From: Pyrinomonadaceae bacterium
GTDB taxonomy: Bacteria > Acidobacteriota > Blastocatellia > Pyrinomonadales > Pyrinomonadaceae
DNA: 64,000 bases
Direction: 5' to 3'
NCBI GenBank assembly: GCA_030841085.1
Contig: JAVEDP010000022.1
Location: 1-64,000, forward strand
Positions 45,437-54,553 of the stretch are shown piece after piece; within the stretch, counting starts at the first letter, position 1; the number at the start of each line of letters is the position of its first letter. Below the pieces are notes generated by a model. It ran no database searches and was not told the DNA's origin. It worked only from the letters and a program-made list of their open reading frames with translations. A program made the translations under genes and the position numbers.

Positions 45437-45952
45437 TTAGGTGACGTTGTCCGTTAGGTTTCCTGAAGCTCCGGCAGCCAGAAGTCGCGCGACCAGTCGA
45501 TGCATACGGCTGAAGTCGATTGGTTTGGTCAAGTAACCGGAAACGCCCGCGTCGTAAGCCGCCCGCTGGAAACCTTCGGTGCCGAAAGCGGTCACGGCGA
45601 TTACCGGTATTTCTCGCAGAGCTTCCTGCTCGCGAATTCGGCGCGTGGCACCCAACCCATCCAACTGCGGCATGCTGACGTCCATCAGAATTAAGTTAGG
45701 CAGCGTATATGCCGCGACACTCACTGCTTCCTCGCCGTTAGTTGCAGTCACCACCCTGTAACCCTGCTGCTGAAGATCCAAACTGAGCATCGCCACGTGG
45801 TCCGCCGAATCGTCAACTACCAAAATCACAAACTCTCTCGCGCTGTCACGATCCATGGTGACATTAATGCCACCGCTTGGTGACGCTGCACCTTCGCCTG
45901 GCGGATCAATCTCCGGAAGCGCCGTGGTTGCCATAGGATCTTTGAATTCCAT
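45437..45952 (-). CDS. Single-domain response regulator
   Basis: About 171 residues from an ATG at 45952 (a TTG at 46057 is in frame but improbable). The C-terminal 120 residues are a CheY-like receiver: FVILVVDDSADHVAMLSLDL with the acidic pair, LPNLILMDVSMPQLDG with the phospho-acceptor Asp, VIAVTAFG and GYLTKPID with the conserved Lys. There is no output domain. No histidine kinase gene is near, so it must be served from elsewhere. Confidence 0.85.
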   Translation of the reverse strand: MEFKDPMATTALPEIDPPGEGAASPSGGINVTMDRDSAREFVILVVDDSADHVAMLSLDLQQQGYRVVTATNGEEAVSVAAYTLPNLILMDVSMPQLDGLGATRRIREQEALREIPVIAVTAFGTEGFQRAAYDAGVSGYLTKPIDFSRMHRLVARLLAAGASGNLTDNVT

Positions 45953-46100
45953 TGAGGGGATTATAGGATACAACTTGAATAGTTCCCCACCGCTTCGTGG
46001 ATCAGTGACACTAAAAACATGAACGCTCGAGTCCGTGCTTAGCGGACAACTGACCAATAGCCCGGCAGTTCACTGCGGGGATAAGGTCGGAAGAAATTTA

Positions 46101-46234
46101 GTCCGTGAAACGGACGGCTGAGGCGTAGGGCCAGATAGTACTGTTTCAGGCGTCCGCTTCACAGACCGAGTTGCGAATTGCTCTTTCCCAACGATAAATC
46201 GCTGGGCTACTCTCAGCCGTCCGTCAGCGCGGAC
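46101..46234. repeat. REPIN-like inverted pair with GGCTGAG heads
   Basis: Hairpin GTCCGTGAAACGGAC (46101-46115) is followed by GGCTGAG; on the far side CTCAGCC (46212-46218) is followed by hairpin GTCCGTCAGCGCGGAC (46219-46234). Stems differ in the loop but pair fully. About 90 bases lie between the two halves. Confidence 0.7.
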
Positions 46235-46304
46235 CGAAGCTGGGGACGCCTTTTTGTGCAAAGTTCAGCTAAAATATTCCTGGCTGCTACTTCATTCATT
46301 CTTT

Positions 46305-46799
46305 ATGGCAATCAAACCAATCGTTGACTATCCCGCCGCCGTACTGCTGGAACCCGGCGAGCCTGTCGTCAATTTCAATTCTGAACTCGAACAGTTGACT
46401 CGCGACATGTTCGAAACGATGTACGACGCACGCGGCGTCGGCTTGGCGGCGCAACAGATCGGACTGCCGTTGCGTCTGTTCGTTATGGACTGCGACGGGA
46501 TAAAGTTGGTGGCAGCGAATCCGGAAGTTATTTCCGCGGAAGGCGAACAGGATGGCGAGGAAGGCTGCTTGTCTGTTGGGGCCATTCACGCTGATCTTAA
46601 ACGAGCGGCCAAAGTGAAACTACGCGCGCAGGACGTCACCGGAAAAGTGTTTGAAAAAGAAGTCACCGGGCTCGCTGCGCGCTGCTTCCTGCACGAAACC
46701 GATCACAACGATGGCATTCTCTTCATTCGGCATCTCAGTCCTTTGCGACGAGATTTGCTCATCAGAAAATTTCGCAAGATGAAGAAGAACGCCGAGTAA
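46305..46799 (+). CDS. def: Peptide deformylase
   Basis: A 164-residue metalloenzyme that removes the formyl group from nascent proteins. The three family motifs are present: GVGLAAQQIG, EGCLSVG and HETDHNDGIL (HExxH type). The start at 46305 gives MAIKPIVDYPAAVLLEPGEP, normal for the family, so the longer frame from 46254 is rejected. It stands alone, with repeat-rich gaps on both sides. Confidence 0.95.
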   Translation: MAIKPIVDYPAAVLLEPGEPVVNFNSELEQLTRDMFETMYDARGVGLAAQQIGLPLRLFVMDCDGIKLVAANPEVISAEGEQDGEEGCLSVGAIHADLKRAAKVKLRAQDVTGKVFEKEVTGLAARCFLHETDHNDGILFIRHLSPLRRDLLIRKFRKMKKNAE

Positions 46800-46852
46800 T
46801 TCAGGGTGGGCCGCTTTAGTTGTCATAAAAGACTTCTTATCGGACTGAGGGG

Positions 46853-47056
46853 TGGAGAAACGCGAAGCGATCTCATTAGCACCGCGGCTTAAGCCCGGTG
46901 GTAGAGTTTGCAAAATGATTCCTTGAACCGTTTCCAACGGTTTCACTGATCCTCCTGCCAACAAAAACCGTTAGAAACGGTTACTTTTTGATTTCGGCTG
47001 CTACCGCCGCGCTGAAGCCGCGGTGTTAATGAGATCGCTTCGCGTCTCCCCACTGG
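46853..47056. repeat. Large nested inverted repeat in gap 46800-47242
   Basis: Outer arms of about 36 bases (46853-46890, GCGAAGCGATCTCATTAGCA, and its near-perfect complement at 47018-47056) surround inner arms AACCGTTTCCAACGGTTT (about 46926) and AAACCGTTAGAAACGGTT (about 46967). The next inner block, ACCGCGGCTTAAGCCCGGT and ACCGCCGCGCTGAAGCCGCGGT, can also pair. The whole could fold as one 200-base stem. Confidence 0.75.
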
Positions 47057-47142
47057 GGCTCTCACTAAAAGGAACGATTCACAGTCCATCCTCTCGAAAT
47101 TTCAGGCTGACCCACTACCTAATTCATCCACGTTCAGACAAA

Positions 47143-47177
47143 TCGGGCTGCGACGAACATGGTCCATCGCAGCCCGA
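47143..47177 (-). terminator. Likely terminator of the 47243 gene
   Basis: TCGGGCTGCGA (47143-47153) and TCGCAGCCCGA (47167-47177) form an 11-bp stem; on the minus strand it is followed by TTTGTCT. It lies about 65 bases behind the lipoprotein gene's stop. A short ACGATT-type tandem repeat sits at 47210-47240. Confidence 0.65.
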
Positions 47178-47242
47178 ATGCAAAACAACGAGTTGTTGTT
47201 GCTCTATTTACGATTAACGATTCACGATTGACGATTCACGAC

Positions 47243-47926
47243 TTATGGTGTCATTGCCGGCGAAGCTCTAACCGCGGGCGTATGCGTCACAGCGGGCGAC
47301 GGCTTCATCGCCGGCGATGGTCTCGTTGCCGGTGATGGTTTCACTGCCGGCGACGCTGTCATGGCGGGTGACGCCGTCATTGCCGGCGACGCTGTGGCCG
47401 TCGGGCCTGTGACTGGCGTGTTCGCCCCTGCTACCAGTTTCCACTCACCGTTGCGACGAACATAAGTGTCGATAAACCGAATCTGGGAAGGAATGGCCAT
47501 AGGTTTACCACCGGGCGGTGTGTACTTGCCGTTGGTGACAATGCTGCGACCAACGACAAAAGCAGAATCGGCATCGAGCACCGTCACTTGCAGATCTGTA
47601 ACCTGCCACGAATCGGCTGTCAGTGCGCCACTGGAAATATCTTTAAGGTCCTGCGCCTTGTTGCCAAGACTTCCATCCGGGTAAATGAAAACCGCATCGT
47701 CGGCTTCAACGCGCTCGACGGCGGCTGAGTCTTTCTCTTTAAATATGCGCGGCCAATCATTTTCCATGCGCATTAGTTCTGTTTGGATTGAAGCCGTATC
47801 CACCCTTTCTGGTGAAGGACTGGTAACAACTACCGGTTGATTGGTATTGGTTGCCGGCTGGCAACCGCTCAACAGCAACAACGACACCCCCAGGGAGCAA
47901 GCCCCCAAAAATACAGTTCGTTTCAT
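47243..47926 (-). CDS. Lipoprotein with NTF2/DUF4440-like domain and Ser-Pro-Ala repeat tail
   Basis: The ATG at 47926 opens a lipoprotein signal with lipobox LLLSGC. Residues 50-170 resemble an NTF2-like/DUF4440 domain (LMRMENDWPRIFKEKDSAAV, RVEADDAVFIYPDGS, VRRNGEWKLVAGA). The last 60 residues are a degenerate hexapeptide repeat of SPAMTA/SPAVKP type coded by 18-bp repeats (about 47250-47400). It should be lipid-anchored in the envelope. The function of the fold here is not known. Confidence 0.75.
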   Translation of the reverse strand: MKRTVFLGACSLGVSLLLLSGCQPATNTNQPVVVTSPSPERVDTASIQTELMRMENDWPRIFKEKDSAAVERVEADDAVFIYPDGSLGNKAQDLKDISSGALTADSWQVTDLQVTVLDADSAFVVGRSIVTNGKYTPPGGKPMAIPSQIRFIDTYVRRNGEWKLVAGANTPVTGPTATASPAMTASPAMTASPAVKPSPATRPSPAMKPSPAVTHTPAVRASPAMTP

Positions 47927-48289
47927 TGATAAACTCCTTGGCGTGGTCGCACGCCGACGAAAGCAAATTGTTGGAAAAAGCATCTTGCTTCTATGCCAAA
48001 TCGGGCGCGGAGTCAATAGTTTGAGTAACACTTTTTCGTGCTTTCTCAGACCGAACGGCCTCGCTACGCGCGGGCCGGAGCGCCGTAAAACAGACCGGCA
48101 AACCATTGACATCCAGAATTGTTGGCGATATTGTCCGCAGCGTTGAATAACTGGCGGCCGGCGCCAGCCCCCGGACTCCACCACAAGCGCATCCTGCGAA
48201 TTCTTCGGGCGCTGCCTGACCGCATTTCCATCCCACGCGGGTTACTCGCGCGGGCGTCCTCGGTAATTTCTTCGATAGGAGAAATCCTG
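47927..48289. other. Divergent gap without a recognisable gene
   Basis: This 363-base stretch separates the minus-strand lipoprotein gene from the plus-strand gene at 48290 and should hold promoters for both. Frames run through it from both genes, but they lack ribosome sites and domain signal. I see no repeat or RNA motif. Confidence 0.5.
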
Positions 48290-48778
48290 ATGATTAAGCT
48301 AATAATTGTTCCCCCAGCGTGGTTCCGCGTTTTCGCAATGATGGTTCTGGGCGCTGCGCTAGGTTCGCTTTTGACCGTGCCGATCGCGCAGTCTCAGCGC
48401 AAAGCCGAAGACGATAGCACGGTGTTTCATGACTATCGCGGCGTTCAACTGGGCATGCTCGCCGACGAGGTCCGAAAGAAACTTGGCGACCCGAAAGATA
48501 AGAGCGACGATCAGGACTTTTATCTTTTCGGCGAATCAGAAACCGCGCAGATTGTTTATGACAAAACGCGCAAGGTGATCACGATCTCCGCCGATTTTTT
48601 GACTGCAGCCACCAGCGTTCCTACTTGCAAACAAGTCTTTGGCGCGGAGGCTGAAGCCAAAGCTGACGGCTCAGTCTATAAGCTGGTGCGCTTTCCTAAA
48701 GCAGGCTACTGGCTCTCTTACAATCGGACCAGCGGTAACTCGCCGCTGACGACGGTAACGCTGCAAAAGATTCAGTGA
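48290..48778 (+). CDS. Exported protein of unknown function
   Basis: A 162-residue protein from the ATG at 48290, with AGGAG 8 bases upstream. It has a signal segment (VFAMMVLGAALGSLLTVPIA) followed by a small domain: FHDYRGVQLGMLADEVRKKL, DFYLFGESETAQIVYDKT, VITISADF and YWLSYNRTSG. The plan (Gx3LG, strand, YDxxRKV) recalls small periplasmic SmpA/OmlA-like domains, but I would not name it. queG lies about 100 bases downstream. Confidence 0.65.
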   Translation: MIKLIIVPPAWFRVFAMMVLGAALGSLLTVPIAQSQRKAEDDSTVFHDYRGVQLGMLADEVRKKLGDPKDKSDDQDFYLFGESETAQIVYDKTRKVITISADFLTAATSVPTCKQVFGAEAEAKADGSVYKLVRFPKAGYWLSYNRTSGNSPLTTVTLQKIQ

Positions 48779-48874
48779 AGGGCATTGCCGGGGCGCGTCA
48801 TTGCCCGGCCCATATCGAGCGCCAGCGTTCCCCGGTAGACGCACGCACATCCACAAACGTATGCTACGGATGAA

Positions 48875-49936
48875 ATGTCCGCGACTGCATTCGTCCATCC
48901 ATCAGACAAAATAAAAAAGGCGCAGGCAGTGTCCCCGGCCGAGCGGCCCCGCTGGGGTGCTAGTCCGCGCGAACTCGCGCTCTTGATAAAGGAGCGCGCG
49001 GCTGCCGCAGGCTTTGAAAAAGTAGGTATCGTTCCGGCACGCGCTCTTGAGCGCGAATACGAGCAACTAGGCGAGTGGTTGCTCCGTGGCTATCAAGGCG
49101 AAATGAAATGGATGGCGCGCGATCCGGAAATGCGCACCGATCCGCGCAAACTTTTTCCCGCCGCGCGCTCGGTGATCGTGGTTGCGAAAAACTATTACAC
49201 CGAAGCGCGGCACGAAAGCCATGACAAGACTGGCAAGGTGTCACGTTACGCGTGGGGCGACGACTATCACGATGTCGTCGGCGCTCGCCTGCATTCGCTG
49301 CTTTCGTGGATAAAAGAAATTATTCCCGAGGCGGAAGGAAAAGTGTGCGTTGACATTCAACCCATGATGGACAAGGCCTGGGCGGTGCGCGCCGGGCTCG
49401 GCTGGCTCGGTAAACATACAAACGTCATCACTCCTGAATATGGATCCTGGGTTTTCATCGGCGAGTTGTTGTTGAATCTTGAGCTCGAATACGACACGCA
49501 AGAGATCGAGGATCACTGCGGCAGTTGCACGATTTGCATCGACGCCTGCCCAACCGGCGCAATTACGGAACCCTATGTGCTTGATTCAACCAAATGCATT
49601 TCATACGCGACGATCGAACTGCGCGCCGATGAAATTCCGGCGGAAGTAAAAGAGAATCTCGATGGCTGGCTTTACGGTTGTGATGTTTGCCAGGACGTTT
49701 GTCCCTGGAACCGGTTTCAACAGGTGACCGATGAAACTCGCTTTCAGCCGCGAGCCGGAAATGTTGACGCTGAACTTGCCGAGGTGATCGAGCTAACGCC
49801 TGAAACTTATGCCGATCGCTTCCGCGGCAGCGCGATGAAACGAGCAAAGCTGGCTAGCCTGCAACGCAACGCGCGCGCGCTGCTTGAGGTGGCACAGACT
49901 TCAGGAAGATCTGATCAAGTTGATCAGCAGTTGTGA
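48875..49936 (+). CDS. queG: Epoxyqueuosine reductase
   Basis: A 353-residue enzyme for the last step of queuosine synthesis on tRNA, reducing epoxyqueuosine with cobalamin and two [4Fe-4S] clusters. Visible motifs: RVxDPxxxxPxARSVI-like RTDPRKLFPAARSVIVVAKN, the ferredoxin cysteines CGSCTICIDACPTGAI and GCDVCQDVCPWNRF, and KCISYATIEL between them. Full length for the family. It stands apart from other queuosine genes. Confidence 0.94.
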   Translation: MSATAFVHPSDKIKKAQAVSPAERPRWGASPRELALLIKERAAAAGFEKVGIVPARALEREYEQLGEWLLRGYQGEMKWMARDPEMRTDPRKLFPAARSVIVVAKNYYTEARHESHDKTGKVSRYAWGDDYHDVVGARLHSLLSWIKEIIPEAEGKVCVDIQPMMDKAWAVRAGLGWLGKHTNVITPEYGSWVFIGELLLNLELEYDTQEIEDHCGSCTICIDACPTGAITEPYVLDSTKCISYATIELRADEIPAEVKENLDGWLYGCDVCQDVCPWNRFQQVTDETRFQPRAGNVDAELAEVIELTPETYADRFRGSAMKRAKLASLQRNARALLEVAQTSGRSDQVDQQL

Positions 49937-49944
49937 TTAGGCTT

Positions 49945-50200
49945 AGCGCGCGGAGCGCGGCGATAGCGTAAAGCCTGGGGTGAAGCGGAGTGGAACCCCA
50001 GGTTGGCGACGATTATGAAATTCAAGCGCGCGAAGCGTGCGATAGCGCAAACGCCGCAAGTCACTGATGATGAATAGACTGTCGCCCACTTCGCGGGCTG
50101 CAACCTGGTATTCCAGGATCCTGGGGTTCCGCTTGCAAAGCCATCGCTCCGCCCCAGGCTTTATGCTAACGCCGCGCTTCGCGGGCTGAATTCAACCAAT
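49945..50200. repeat. Large imperfect inverted repeat with GCCTGGGG arms
   Basis: The gap 49937-50244 is filled by a two-sided structure: GTAAAGCCTGGGGTGAAGCGG near 49968-49990 pairs with CCGCCCCAGGCTTTATGC near 50150-50167, and GAACCCCAGG near 49993-50002 with CCTGGGGTTC near 50120-50129. GCGCGGAGCGCGGC and GCCGCGCTTCGCGGGC form the outer ends. Probably a repeat element, not a terminator. Confidence 0.6.
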
Positions 50201-50244
50201 TTGAAAAACGCCACACTAAAGTCTGTGCTAGAGGCCTAACCCAA

Positions 50245-51954
50245 ATGAAAACTTTTGTCTTCTTAATAATTGGCTTAACGCTTATGTCATTTCCGCATTC
50301 ACTTTCCGCCCAGCAACCAAAAACGCCGGCTGACCTGCGCAAGCTGGCCGACGATTATTACAACTGGCGCAATCAGCAATTTCCGGTTTTCTCGAGTGAC
50401 GCAGGCCTGCATACCTGGGACAACAAACTTACCGACTATTCATTGTCGGCAGTGCTGGCGCGAAAACTTTACATCAAGGAAGTGCTGGCAAAAGTCCGCG
50501 CGATGCCGACCACAAATTGGAGCAAAGACGATCGCATCGATTGGTTGTTGTTTCGTTCACAGCTTGATGGCTCGGATTTTTTTAGTCGCGTGATCGATTC
50601 TGAAGAGACTGATCCACAGACCTACGTCAACGAATGCAGCAACGCGATCTTCTCGCTGTTGAAAAAGGATTACGACACGCCGCGCAACCGTGCGCTGGCG
50701 GCGACGGCGCGCATGAAGCAAATGCCGTTCGTCATCGAACAAGGCAAGAGCAACCTGACGAAACCGGTGCGGCTCTATGCGCAACTTGCCATTGATTCCG
50801 CCCGCTCAATCGACAGCCTGTTTACCGACAGCTTGATGACGCTTACGAAAGACATGTCGCTGGCGGAACGAAACGACCTCGTCAAGGCGCGCGATGCAGC
50901 CCTGGTTTCAATTCACGGGTTTGCCGATTGGCTGGAAAAGCGTTTGCCGGGAATGCCCGCGTGGAAGCCGATGGGCGAAGAGAACTACAACTACCTCTTG
51001 AAAAATATTTATTACCTGCCAATCGATGCCAAGCAAGTTGAGATGCTGGGCCAGGCCGAGCTCGCGCGTTATCGTGCGCTCGAATCGATGTTGCCCGATC
51101 CTTCGCTCGCCGATCCTAATCCGGCGCGCAGCGCGAATGTGCCGAAAGATCAGGCCGCTTTCTTGAAAGCATATGAAAGCCGTGAGGCCGAGATGATCGA
51201 CTTCCTGAAAACGAATCGCCTGGTAACCTTGCCTTCTTATCTCGGACGATTTGAAATTCGCCAACTGCCCGAAGCATTCAAGCCGACCAGCCCCGGGGGC
51301 TTTATGAATCCGCCCGGCGTTTACGATAAAGACGACAGCGGCTTTTATTTCATTCCCACTTACAATCCGCAGTCGAGAAACTTTTACATTCGCGCGGCCA
51401 TTGAAGACCCGCGTCCGATCCTGGGCCACGAAGGAATTCCCGGCCACTTTCTGCAACTCTCCATTGCGAATCATTTAAAGGACGAGATTCGGCGGCAACA
51501 CGGCGACGGAGTTTTCATTGAAGGCTGGGCGCTTTACGGCGAAGAGATGTTGATGCGCACCGGTTTGTACCCGGTCAATTCGCCGTCGCAGGGGCAGGTG
51601 CTGCGGCTGGCGCGATATCGCGCGGCGCGCATCGGCGTCGATGTAAATCTGCAAACCGGCAAATGGACTTTCGATCAGGCTGTCAATTATTTCATGGAGG
51701 CCGGCGGATTGGATCGTGAAGCAGCGACAGGCGAAGCGGCCGGCGCGGCGGCAAGTCCAACGCAAAAGATTTACTACATGGTCGGCAAGTGGCAGATCAA
51801 TCGGCTGCTAGGCAAGTATCGCGACAAGCAAGGCGCAAACTTTCGTCTCGGCCAGTTTCATGACGACTTGATCAAGAACGGCAGCCTGCCGCTGTCGATT
51901 GTCGAATGGATTCTGTTGGACGACTCGTCGTCTTTAGACCAGGCGCTGAAGTGA
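50245..51954 (+). CDS. Exported DUF885 peptidase-like protein
   Basis: A 569-residue DUF885 protein with a signal peptide (VFLIIGLTLMSFPHSLSA). The zinc-peptidase-like motif HEGIPGHFLQ is at about residue 395, followed by IEGWALYGEEML with the downstream Glu, which suits a metallo-carboxypeptidase-like active site. The N-terminal 350 residues are helical. It is probably periplasmic. Substrate is unknown for most members. Confidence 0.88.
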   Translation: MKTFVFLIIGLTLMSFPHSLSAQQPKTPADLRKLADDYYNWRNQQFPVFSSDAGLHTWDNKLTDYSLSAVLARKLYIKEVLAKVRAMPTTNWSKDDRIDWLLFRSQLDGSDFFSRVIDSEETDPQTYVNECSNAIFSLLKKDYDTPRNRALAATARMKQMPFVIEQGKSNLTKPVRLYAQLAIDSARSIDSLFTDSLMTLTKDMSLAERNDLVKARDAALVSIHGFADWLEKRLPGMPAWKPMGEENYNYLLKNIYYLPIDAKQVEMLGQAELARYRALESMLPDPSLADPNPARSANVPKDQAAFLKAYESREAEMIDFLKTNRLVTLPSYLGRFEIRQLPEAFKPTSPGGFMNPPGVYDKDDSGFYFIPTYNPQSRNFYIRAAIEDPRPILGHEGIPGHFLQLSIANHLKDEIRRQHGDGVFIEGWALYGEEMLMRTGLYPVNSPSQGQVLRLARYRAARIGVDVNLQTGKWTFDQAVNYFMEAGGLDREAATGEAAGAAASPTQKIYYMVGKWQINRLLGKYRDKQGANFRLGQFHDDLIKNGSLPLSIVEWILLDDSSSLDQALK

Positions 51955-52021
51955 TAGAGTTGCTTCATGATTCACACCTCCTTGAAGCCTTCGGTCTATC
52001 ATTCCTGCATGGAGAATATCC

Positions 52022-52306
52022 ATGTTCATTGACGAGTTTTTCTGGCTGCCCGACATCATTGAAAAGCTCGAGGCGAAACATCACGTCAGCCAGGACGAAG
52101 TTGAAGAAGTGTTCTTTAATGTCCCCAAATATAGGTTCGTTGAATCAGGACATCGACCCGATGAGGATGTATACTCGGCAGGTGGACAGACTGACGGCGG
52201 ACGCTATCTGATAGTGTTCTTCATCCATAAAACCGGTAATACGGCGCTAATAGTGACCGCGCGCGACATGGATAACAAAGAGCGAAGACGATATGAACGA
52301 AAATAG
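52022..52306 (+). CDS. BrnT-family toxin
   Basis: A 94-residue toxin of the BrnT type, a RelE-like ribonuclease. Motifs: FFWLPDIIEKLEAKHHVSQD, EEVFFNVPKY, and TARDMDNKERRRYERK, the last being the typical ARxMxxKERRxY ending. The downstream antitoxin gene overlaps it by 14 bases. It lies 67 bases behind the DUF885 gene, with no sign here of a duplicated tail. Confidence 0.85.
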   Translation: MFIDEFFWLPDIIEKLEAKHHVSQDEVEEVFFNVPKYRFVESGHRPDEDVYSAGGQTDGGRYLIVFFIHKTGNTALIVTARDMDNKERRRYERK

Positions 52307-52559
52307 GGACAGCGAAAAGACCAGCATTTCTGAAGCTCATACTCCCGAAGAAATTGGCGAGTATTGGGGTAGCCACAGTCTAGCCGATCACTGGAAAGAT
52401 ACGCATGAAGTCGAATTCGAGGTCCGCGCGCAACGACCGCGCCGGATCACGGTTGAGCCGGAGATCTACGAGCGGCTGAAAGAGCAGGCGCGGACGAAGG
52501 GTATCACTCCGGAAACGCTCGTCAATCAGTGGCTGAGCGAACATCTAACACACCGATAG
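52293..52559 (+). CDS. CopG/BrnA-like antitoxin
   Basis: An 88-residue protein. The first half has EEIGEYWGSHSLADHWKDTH, typical of antitoxins paired with BrnT-like toxins, and the second half a ribbon-helix-helix region (RRITVEPEIYERLKEQARTK, then TLVNQWLSEHL). It should bind the toxin and repress the pair. The gene ends 18 bases before a convergent hydrolase gene. Confidence 0.83.
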   Translation: MNENRDSEKTSISEAHTPEEIGEYWGSHSLADHWKDTHEVEFEVRAQRPRRITVEPEIYERLKEQARTKGITPETLVNQWLSEHLTHR

Positions 52560-52577
52560 GACCGGGGCTCTCTCAAG

Positions 52578-53543
52578 TTATTTTGGGCAAGGCTTCAAAG
52601 GCAGTCCTAAAAAATCTCTCATCCAACAAATCGTCTCCGCAGGTTTTTCTTCCTGCGGCACATGGCCGCAATAGTTGATCAACTCCAAACGCGAACCACC
52701 AATCGCCGCGTGCAGCATCTCTCCAATCTGCAGCGGGACAACCTTATCGTTCAGTCCCCACAAGATGTACGTAGGCACATTGATGCTCGGGTACTGCGCA
52801 GTTATTTTGCCGATGTCTGGTGGAATGACTCCCTTTGCTATTTGCAGCAATGCATAACGCCCGCCGCAGGCACCTATCGGCGCGGCGTAAGCAGCAATCT
52901 GTGGCTCGGTGATTAGCTGCTTGTTGTAATAGGCCTGTTTAAGAACAGTGTCGGCATCCTGATACGGTGACAGGATATGAAGCACCAACCATCCGAGCAC
53001 TGGCGTTCTGAGAAGATCCAAATACCAGGGCAGCAACAGATCATATCCGCCACTGTCGATCAAAATTAATCTCGACAGAATTTTTGGGCTCTGCGGTTCA
53101 CATAACTTGATAGCAACCGACAGAGACACCGCGCCGCCATAGGAATTCCCCACCAACGTCAGATTTCTTAGATTCCGATCCTGAATAAACTGCAGCACAA
53201 GATCGCGTTGAGTCAGGATTGAGTAATTGTTGTCGTGCGGCTTGGCCGAATTGCCGGAGCCCTTGAGGTCGATCAGAATAATCTGGTAACCGGGGAACGT
53301 GTCCTTTACCTTCACGAACTCACGCCACGAATACATGCTGGCGCCCAGACCATGAATGGCAAGCAACGGCTGTCCGGTTCCATAGATTGCGTAATACAGT
53401 CCAGTCTTAGTACAGCCCGATTTGTCCGGTTTGGGCATTGGCGCCGGAGTGTCGCCACATTTTGCGAAGGCGGACGCACAGCAGCATAACGACAACGCCG
53501 CCGCTAAGAACATTATCCGAAATGAAGTTTTGATTGAGGTCAT
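52578..53543 (-). CDS. Exported alpha/beta hydrolase
   Basis: From the ATG at 53543 the protein has 321 residues with a signal peptide containing CCCAS (possibly a lipoprotein). It is an alpha/beta-hydrolase: PLLAIHGLGASMYSWREF, nucleophile GNSYGGAVS, an Asp in WGLNDKVVP and the His in YCGHVPQEEKP. Catalytic triad is complete. Similar proteins hydrolyse esters or epoxides; substrate is open. A longer GTG start at 53582 is less likely. Confidence 0.87.
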   Translation of the reverse strand: MTSIKTSFRIMFLAAALSLCCCASAFAKCGDTPAPMPKPDKSGCTKTGLYYAIYGTGQPLLAIHGLGASMYSWREFVKVKDTFPGYQIILIDLKGSGNSAKPHDNNYSILTQRDLVLQFIQDRNLRNLTLVGNSYGGAVSLSVAIKLCEPQSPKILSRLILIDSGGYDLLLPWYLDLLRTPVLGWLVLHILSPYQDADTVLKQAYYNKQLITEPQIAAYAAPIGACGGRYALLQIAKGVIPPDIGKITAQYPSINVPTYILWGLNDKVVPLQIGEMLHAAIGGSRLELINYCGHVPQEEKPAETICWMRDFLGLPLKPCPK

Positions 53544-53788
53544 GGCCGGAATGATAAGCCGCAATCGATTATTCGTCACCAAAAATTAGAAAGATTTTTC
53601 ATTGCATGGTCCAGCACTTTACACTAACCTGCAGCCGCTTGCGACGCGCTGGATGCGTTCGGGGATTGACATTCTGAGCACTCAACGGTACAAGATCCGC
53701 ACATGCCGTCATCAATCTTATGAATACACTTCAACTCATCCTTTACTGAGTTTTAATACGGCCTAATAGCGAACCTCAAGGAGCATAT

Positions 53789-54553
53789 TTGAGAACCCAA
53801 CCTCCGTTAATTCTTGAAGTCCCTCAAGATGACTTAGGAGGAGCTTCTGGTGCCCGCCGCTTCTACGTCTTAGCAGTTGGAAAACGCAATTCAGAAGATT
53901 ATCCATACACCGTAGCCAACGAGAAGATTGCCAGCGAACTTGGCAGGGCGATTGGGCTTAGAATTCCTGAAGTGGTCCTACATCGTCTTCGCGATGAATA
54001 CCACGCGTTTGCTTATTACATAATAGAGACTGAATCAGGCGAGACTGTGCCCGAAGGAACCGCAGCAGAAATAGCAGACTTTTACCAAGCCAATCCGGCA
54101 GATCTGCACGGAATGGTTTGTTTCGACTTGTTCATCTGCAACAACGACCGCAAGCCGGACAACCTCGTAATCGGCAAGGACAAGAAGGTTTGGCTGATCG
54201 ATCACGCGAATTCGCTTTTTTACCGACCGACTGGAAGCGTAAAGCCCGGAATACCACGACTTATCGCTGTTGAGCATGATCTCAGGGCGATGTTCGACAA
54301 GCCGCACGGTTTCATAAAAGCATTGCATTCATGGGAGTATACAGACATGTGGTGTGCACGGATTTCACAAATTCCATCACATTTCATACGCTCCATAATT
54401 GATAATCTCCCAAATGGAATTCTCAACGAAGAGGAGCGTGGATTTCTTTTTGAGTTCTTAGAACGAAGAAAGAAAAACATGCAAAATATGATTGGGCGGC
54501 ATCGCTCAATCTTCGCTGAGCTAGGAGATCGAGGAGTCAAAGACGATGAGTGA
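53789..54553 (+). CDS. HipA-like kinase-fold protein
   Basis: A 254-residue protein from a TTG start well supported by AAGGAG at about 53778. It has the HipA/PI3K-like catalytic pattern: CFDLFICNNDRKPDNLVIG with the catalytic Asp, and VWLIDHANSLF with the metal-binding Asp. It is shorter than HipA and lacks the N-terminal HipA domain. It overlaps a DUF3037 gene by eight bases; this pairing is frequent and may act as a toxin-antitoxin or defence unit, though that is not proved. Confidence 0.8.
   Translation: MRTQPPLILEVPQDDLGGASGARRFYVLAVGKRNSEDYPYTVANEKIASELGRAIGLRIPEVVLHRLRDEYHAFAYYIIETESGETVPEGTAAEIADFYQANPADLHGMVCFDLFICNNDRKPDNLVIGKDKKVWLIDHANSLFYRPTGSVKPGIPRLIAVEHDLRAMFDKPHGFIKALHSWEYTDMWCARISQIPSHFIRSIIDNLPNGILNEEERGFLFEFLERRKKNMQNMIGRHRSIFAELGDRGVKDDE

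Noticed and set aside
52560-52577. Duplicated tail of the DUF885 gene behind the BrnT pair
   Set aside because: Only 18 bases remain before the convergent gene and they do not match the DUF885 3' end.
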